This document shows positions 6,297-9,040 of a stretch of DNA of 9,040 bases, one piece after another. The DNA is from JAAYAY01 sp964429355 (GTDB lineage: Bacteria > Planctomycetota > Planctomycetia > Pirellulales > Thermoguttaceae), in the NCBI GenBank assembly GCA_964429355.1, contig CAYSCH010000381.1:1-9040 (forward strand), read 5' to 3'. The position numbers and the translations under genes are program-made. The notes under the pieces are model-generated. The model made no database searches. It was not told the origin of the DNA and was given only the letters and a program-made list of their open reading frames with translations. Each line of letters begins with the position of its first letter. Position 1 is the stretch's first letter.

Positions 6297-7559
6297 TTAC
6301 TCCCTCAGCCAGGTGATGTCGCCCAAGAATGGGATTGCGCCATATCGCCCCTGCAAATACCCTCGTTCCAGATTCTCCGCCTTGCGAGGCCGGTAGTCCG
6401 TCAACGGGTAGAGCGTTGAAGCGCCCTCCCCATCCTTTTCTGTGAACCAGATCTGATCGCGGCGAAGCGGCGGTTCGCCAAGTGTCGTGCCCAAGAGATT
6501 GGTGTCGTGTGTGGTAAACACAATCTGGGCGTTCTTGGGATTCGCCTTAGGGCTATTGTACAATTGCACGATCGCAAGACCCAGGAGCGGATGTAAGCTG
6601 GATTCCAATTCATCCACGAGCAACAGCCCGCCTGAATCAAGGGTCCGAAAGACCGCCGGTGCCATTCGAAAGAGTGTCTTCGTTCCCTCGGATTCCTCCT
6701 CCAGGTCCAGCCAGGAATCACTATCGCCGCTCAGGTGCTGCAATAGAATTCGATGTCGCCGAACTGTACGACCCCGGTACTCGCGTTCCGTAGCGGTTTT
6801 CTTGACATCCGTGATGCCAATATCCGCTCCCCTTAATAGCTGCCGAATGCGTGAGGCGAGCGTTTCCTCGGAACCGTCCGCGGGAAAAAGCAATTGTTGC
6901 TCGTCCTCGGCCGAGAAGAGTGCCTCGGCGAACTCGGCATGCAACACCGGATAGCCACGTCCTGGGATATTTACCGGTGCAATACCACTGAACCAAGAGT
7001 AGAGCGGCGTGAGCTGTTGATGACCCAGTTGCGCTGCACCCGATAGAAACAGCGCATTGGGACGGGTGACTTCCTTGACTGCCTCGTTCGGGCCCTTCAA
7101 GTGTTCGCCGAATTTGAACGTGTTGCCCTCGCGCTCAAACCAGGCTTGTTTGCGGTTGTGTGGCCAGGCAAATAGCCATTCTTCCCTGACGGCCGTGTCG
7201 TCCACAGAGAATCCATATTCGTACTTGGTTTCCCCAATCAAGAACGAAGCTTCAAACATCGACGCTTCCTGCCGTCTACCCCCCCACGCAAATGCGGTTC
7301 GCGGAACGCCACCTTCCGGCTCCCAGCGACGGTGCGACGAAATGACGGCCTCGCGCATGAAGGCGATGGCCGCCAATACGTTGCTCTTCCCACTGGCATT
7401 AGGACCATAAATCACCGCTGCAGGTAGCAACCTCTCGCTGTGACCTGCGACGCTGCGCGGACGCACGTCGGTCGGTTCACCCACACGCCCAGCTTCCAAC
7501 GTCAGTGCCTGCTCGTCCCGTATTGACCGGTGATTCTCGACACGGAATTCCAGCAACAT
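6297..7559 (-). CDS. AAA ATPase (ABC/SMC-like, AbiLi-type) partner of RloB
   Basis: A 420-residue soluble ATPase of the AAA_15/AAA_21 type found in defence modules. MLLEFRVENHRSIRDEQALT (1-20) is the usual N-terminal strand. Walker A is GPNASGKS (52-59), an ABC-signature-like segment is EESEGTKTLF (288-297), and Walker B is GLLLVDELESSLHP (311-324) with Asp316-Glu317. The H-loop/sensor is VFTTHDTNLL (347-356). The region between Walker A and the signature is an insertion of about 220 residues instead of a long coiled coil. I chose ATG at 7559 because the conserved N-terminus begins there; an earlier in-frame start at 7622 would add 21 unconserved residues and lie at the TATAAT box. GAGAGAGA precedes the chosen start. 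It is the first gene of a two-gene operon with rloB. By analogy with OLD, Gabija, PARIS and AbiL it probably senses infection and controls the TOPRIM-like partner; that is inference. Confidence 0.87.
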   Translation of the reverse strand: MLLEFRVENHRSIRDEQALTLEAGRVGEPTDVRPRSVAGHSERLLPAAVIYGPNASGKSNVLAAIAFMREAVISSHRRWEPEGGVPRTAFAWGGRRQEASMFEASFLIGETKYEYGFSVDDTAVREEWLFAWPHNRKQAWFEREGNTFKFGEHLKGPNEAVKEVTRPNALFLSGAAQLGHQQLTPLYSWFSGIAPVNIPGRGYPVLHAEFAEALFSAEDEQQLLFPADGSEETLASRIRQLLRGADIGITDVKKTATEREYRGRTVRRHRILLQHLSGDSDSWLDLEEESEGTKTLFRMAPAVFRTLDSGGLLLVDELESSLHPLLGLAIVQLYNSPKANPKNAQIVFTTHDTNLLGTTLGEPPLRRDQIWFTEKDGEGASTLYPLTDYRPRKAENLERGYLQGRYGAIPFLGDITWLRE

Positions 7560-7753
7560 TGGCACATCTCTCTCTCGAACAAGCTTCCTCACAGCACAGG
7601 CCGAAGAAGAGCCGGCGCGCAATTATACTGCGCAAAGAGAAATGAAAACCAGATCCATATGTCATTTCGACCAGAATTGCGACAGAAACCAGCTCGATCG
7701 GCGATTCTGCCGTACAACAGAACCGGCTCTTTTGGGTGGTGCTGTCAGTTCGG
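7560..7753. other. promoter region of the ATPase-rloB operon
   Basis: About 190 bases with no supported gene. They hold the TATAAT/operator candidate at 7617-7633 and a 9-bp inverted repeat, AAGAGCCGG at 7607-7615 with CCGGCTCTT at 7723-7731, that brackets the promoter. A plus-strand frame opens at 7642 and runs into the hydrolase remnant, but its first 40 codons resemble nothing I recognise. Confidence 0.5.
7617..7633 (-). promoter_or_regulatory. TATAAT box inside a GCGCA-N7-TGCGC inverted repeat (promoter/operator of the defence operon)
   Basis: On the minus strand a perfect TATAAT occupies 7627-7622. It sits within the perfect inverted repeat GCGCA-N7-TGCGC (7633-7617). Transcription from it would start near 7615, leaving a leader of about 56 nt before the ATPase ATG. 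The -35 region has no good match to TTGACA; the nearest sequence is T-rich. A symmetric site over the -10 box is the usual place for a repressor to block initiation, so controlled expression is suggested. Confidence 0.5.
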
Positions 7754-8500
7754 TCACGATACCAGCGAGCGAGCTAGGCACCAACATCCACTCGCAAACG
7801 GGGCTCCTTCCGGTCGATTTCTTCCCGTAGCTGTCCGCCTTCCCCGTAACTGCGAACCTCCTATCGCTTCGAGAAACTCCATAGCTTCCCTGTAATCTTC
7901 ATGATTGCCAGTCGCTTTCCATTCGCGGCGCATGAAATTCAGGAATTGCGTGTAGCCCGAAAACGGCCACAGAGCTTTCTCGTAGGGGAAGTGTCCTCCC
8001 TCCGCCCTGTCGCGGAATGCCCCTACGCGACCGTGCTGCATATTGAGGGGCAGAGTCAGGTTGGCCTGGTGTTTGTGCTGGACAGCGAACTTGCAGAAGG
8101 CCTCGAATGCCTTTTTCTTGTCTCCGAGTTTGTAGTGAACGCATCCTTCGTCGCGTGGCCAACGAGGATGCTGGGCGTAGACTTGAATCGCTTGCTCGTA
8201 TTGGCCCGCCATTTCGTACGCCCGAGCGAGAAAGTGGTATGATGTGAGTCGATGCTCCGGTATCGGGTAGTCTCCGGACGTCAAGTCGATCATGCGCTGC
8301 GCCCAACGTATGGCGTCCGCCGAGTCACCGCCGTTCATGGCCTGGATGCAGTTGTACTCCGCGCCCGCGTAGATCAGCCCATGGTTATGACGATATTCCG
8401 AGATCACGGTGACTTCCAGAGCCATGTACAGAATGAAAAGAGCCACCGCCACAAAGAGCATACAAACGATCCATTTCAGCACCACTTTGCTGCGAGGCAT
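7754..8500 (-). CDS. membrane-anchored TPR-like protein, probably truncated at its C-terminus
   Basis: A 248-residue ORF starting at ATG 8500 (MPRSKVVLKW) with GGAA 6 nt upstream. The frame is open further upstream, but the region before this ATG has no protein-like character. Residues 9-33 (KWIVCMLFVAVALFILYMAL...) form one clear membrane helix with a short basic N-terminus, so the rest probably lies outside the cytoplasm. Residues 60-150 have TPR-like helical pairs: SADAIRWAQRMIDLT, then SYHFLARAYEMAGQYEQAIQ and YKLGDKKKAFEAFCKFA. Residues after about 223 (ATGRNRPEGAPF... to the TGA at 7756-7754) are the antisense of the metallo-hydrolase remnant, so the natural C-terminus has been lost or replaced. 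Function unknown. The gene follows a truncated TPR ORF by 11 nt on the same strand. Confidence 0.55.
   Translation of the reverse strand: MPRSKVVLKWIVCMLFVAVALFILYMALEVTVISEYRHNHGLIYAGAEYNCIQAMNGGDSADAIRWAQRMIDLTSGDYPIPEHRLTSYHFLARAYEMAGQYEQAIQVYAQHPRWPRDEGCVHYKLGDKKKAFEAFCKFAVQHKHQANLTLPLNMQHGRVGAFRDRAEGGHFPYEKALWPFSGYTQFLNFMRREWKATGNHEDYREAMEFLEAIGGSQLRGRRTATGRNRPEGAPFASGCWCLARSLVS
7772..7830 (+). pseudogene. degenerate copy of the metallo-hydrolase 3' end
   Basis: These 59 bases match 4824-4882, codons 272-289 of the metallo-hydrolase gene, at 49 of 59 positions without gaps. The reading gives LGTNIHSQTGLLPVDFFP then TAG, against LGTEIHAKTGLLPVDFFQK in the intact gene. Several differences are silent third-base changes (CTC/CTA, GGT/GGG, CTC/CTT, GAC/GAT), so the copy probably came from a diverged paralogue that was once under selection. 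Similarity ends abruptly on both sides; downstream the intact gene's last 16 codons have no counterpart. Confidence 0.75.
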
Positions 8501-8511
8501 AGCATTTCCAT

Positions 8512-8814
8512 TTATGATGAGTGCCACACCGTCAGCGGAGTGGTGAGTCTCCCCAGCGTCTGTGAGGCCGAGGCACGTCGCCAAAGCCCCAATTCGTGGA
8601 GAACTGCGCCGTAGTTCCAATAGACGGCCTTCGTTTCGCAAACTGCAAGTGCCCACTGGATTTCAAGTCTTGCCTGCTGGTAGTATTTCTTGGCAAAACT
8701 AACCAAACCAAGCAGATGCCATGCACCGGCACGGTCCGGTTGCGATTCGAGAATCGACCGATAGACCCGCTCCGCCCCGGCGATATCACCACTCTGGTGC
8801 TTGCTGAGCCCCAA
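8512..8814 (-). pseudogene. truncated TPR-repeat gene fragment
   Basis: The frame reads LGLSKHQSGDIAGAERVYRS, then ILESQPDRAGAWHLLGLVSF, AKKYYQQARLEIQWALAVC and AVYWNYGAVLHELG. These are two to three good TPR units of the type that begins long TPR proteins in planctomycetes. After LHELG the TPR pattern stops and the frame runs through unrelated sequence to TAA at 8514-8512. At the other end no ATG is present: the frame is open back to TGA at 8838-8836, and the only nearby start is TTG at 8814 without a convincing ribosome binding site. This looks like an internal or N-terminal piece of a longer TPR protein. Confidence 0.55.
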
Positions 8815-8838
8815 CTTGAGATCTGGATCCCAAGATCA

Positions 8839-9040
8839 CAGAGATTCTGGAGCAGAAACAGCAGGGATATGAGACCCCGCAGGTAGGATTTAGCTGCGGA
8901 CCGAGCGCAAAACAGAACCGCTCAGAGCATGTGAATCTTTCGGTCAAGGTGCAAAAAACTACCCCTGTTTCGGTCAAAAAACCTGGGTGCTCCGTCTCAA
9001 ATTATCTGACCGGAATAGCCGGCTGAATTCTCGGATTGTT
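8839..9040. other. lower-GC tail of the window, no supported gene
   Basis: A plus-strand frame without ATG is open from 8820 to 9034 (DLDPKITEILEQKQQGYETP...), and a 63-codon minus-strand ORF overlaps it. Neither shows a domain I recognise. A pair of 10-bp direct repeats lies at 8938-8977. Confidence 0.35.
8938..8977. repeat. TTTCGGTCAA direct repeat, 30-bp period
   Basis: TTTCGGTCAA occurs at 8938-8947 and again at 8968-8977, exactly 30 bp apart. Each copy is followed within a few bases by AAAAAAC. A related inverted sequence (CTGACCGGAA) occurs about 30 bp further on. Confidence 0.4.

Noticed and set aside
8820..9034. 71-codon plus-strand frame DLDPKITEILEQKQQ... as a gene
   Set aside because: No start codon near its beginning, no ribosome binding site and no recognised family; it may be the edge of something but cannot be supported.

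Overview
The window looks like a stretch of planctomycete chromosome. Three things point that way. FliD is very long and carries many internal repeats. A REP-associated transposase has the N-terminus MPNRRRIIDDRLYAHF, a type I associate with this phylum. A short TPR fragment is of the 'Ae..Yr.iL...P..a.a.hllG' kind common there. This taxonomic reading rests on remembered family features, not on a search.

Layout. (1) Positions 1-3664 hold a flagellar filament-cap operon on the minus strand, fliD followed by fliS. A 10-N assembly gap lies inside fliS. (2) Positions 3665-4012 are a divergent intergenic region. It has a FliA (sigma-28)-like promoter candidate for fliD, three 9-bp repeats, a hairpin in the fliD leader and a large stem-loop just before the next gene. 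(3) Positions 4013-4930 encode an intact metallo-beta-lactamase-fold hydrolase on the plus strand. (4) Positions 4951-5600 hold a dense cluster of palindromes followed by a REP-associated (Y1/HUH) transposase gene that loses its normal sequence just after its catalytic tyrosine region. (5) Positions 5667-7559 (minus) hold a tight two-gene module: an ABC/SMC-type AAA ATPase, then an RloB-family protein with a TOPRIM-like acidic constellation. This is the composition of AbiL (AbiLi/AbiLii)-type anti-phage modules. A perfect TATAAT centred in a GCGCA-N7-TGCGC inverted repeat lies upstream. (6) Positions 7754-9040 look like a decay zone. It holds a 59-bp degenerate copy of the 3' end of the hydrolase gene, a membrane-anchored TPR-like ORF whose C-terminus runs antisense through that copy, a truncated TPR gene fragment, and low-information sequence.

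Reading as a whole. The defence-like module and the broken transposase lie between an intact metallo-hydrolase gene and a second, eroded copy of its 3' end in the same orientation. The simplest inference is an accessory insertion, or collapse of a tandem duplication, next to a conserved flagellar locus. The ATPase and RloB genes also use many more A/T-ending codons than the hydrolase gene, which fits a different origin. The best candidate for an interesting system is the ATPase-RloB pair with its own operator-like promoter.
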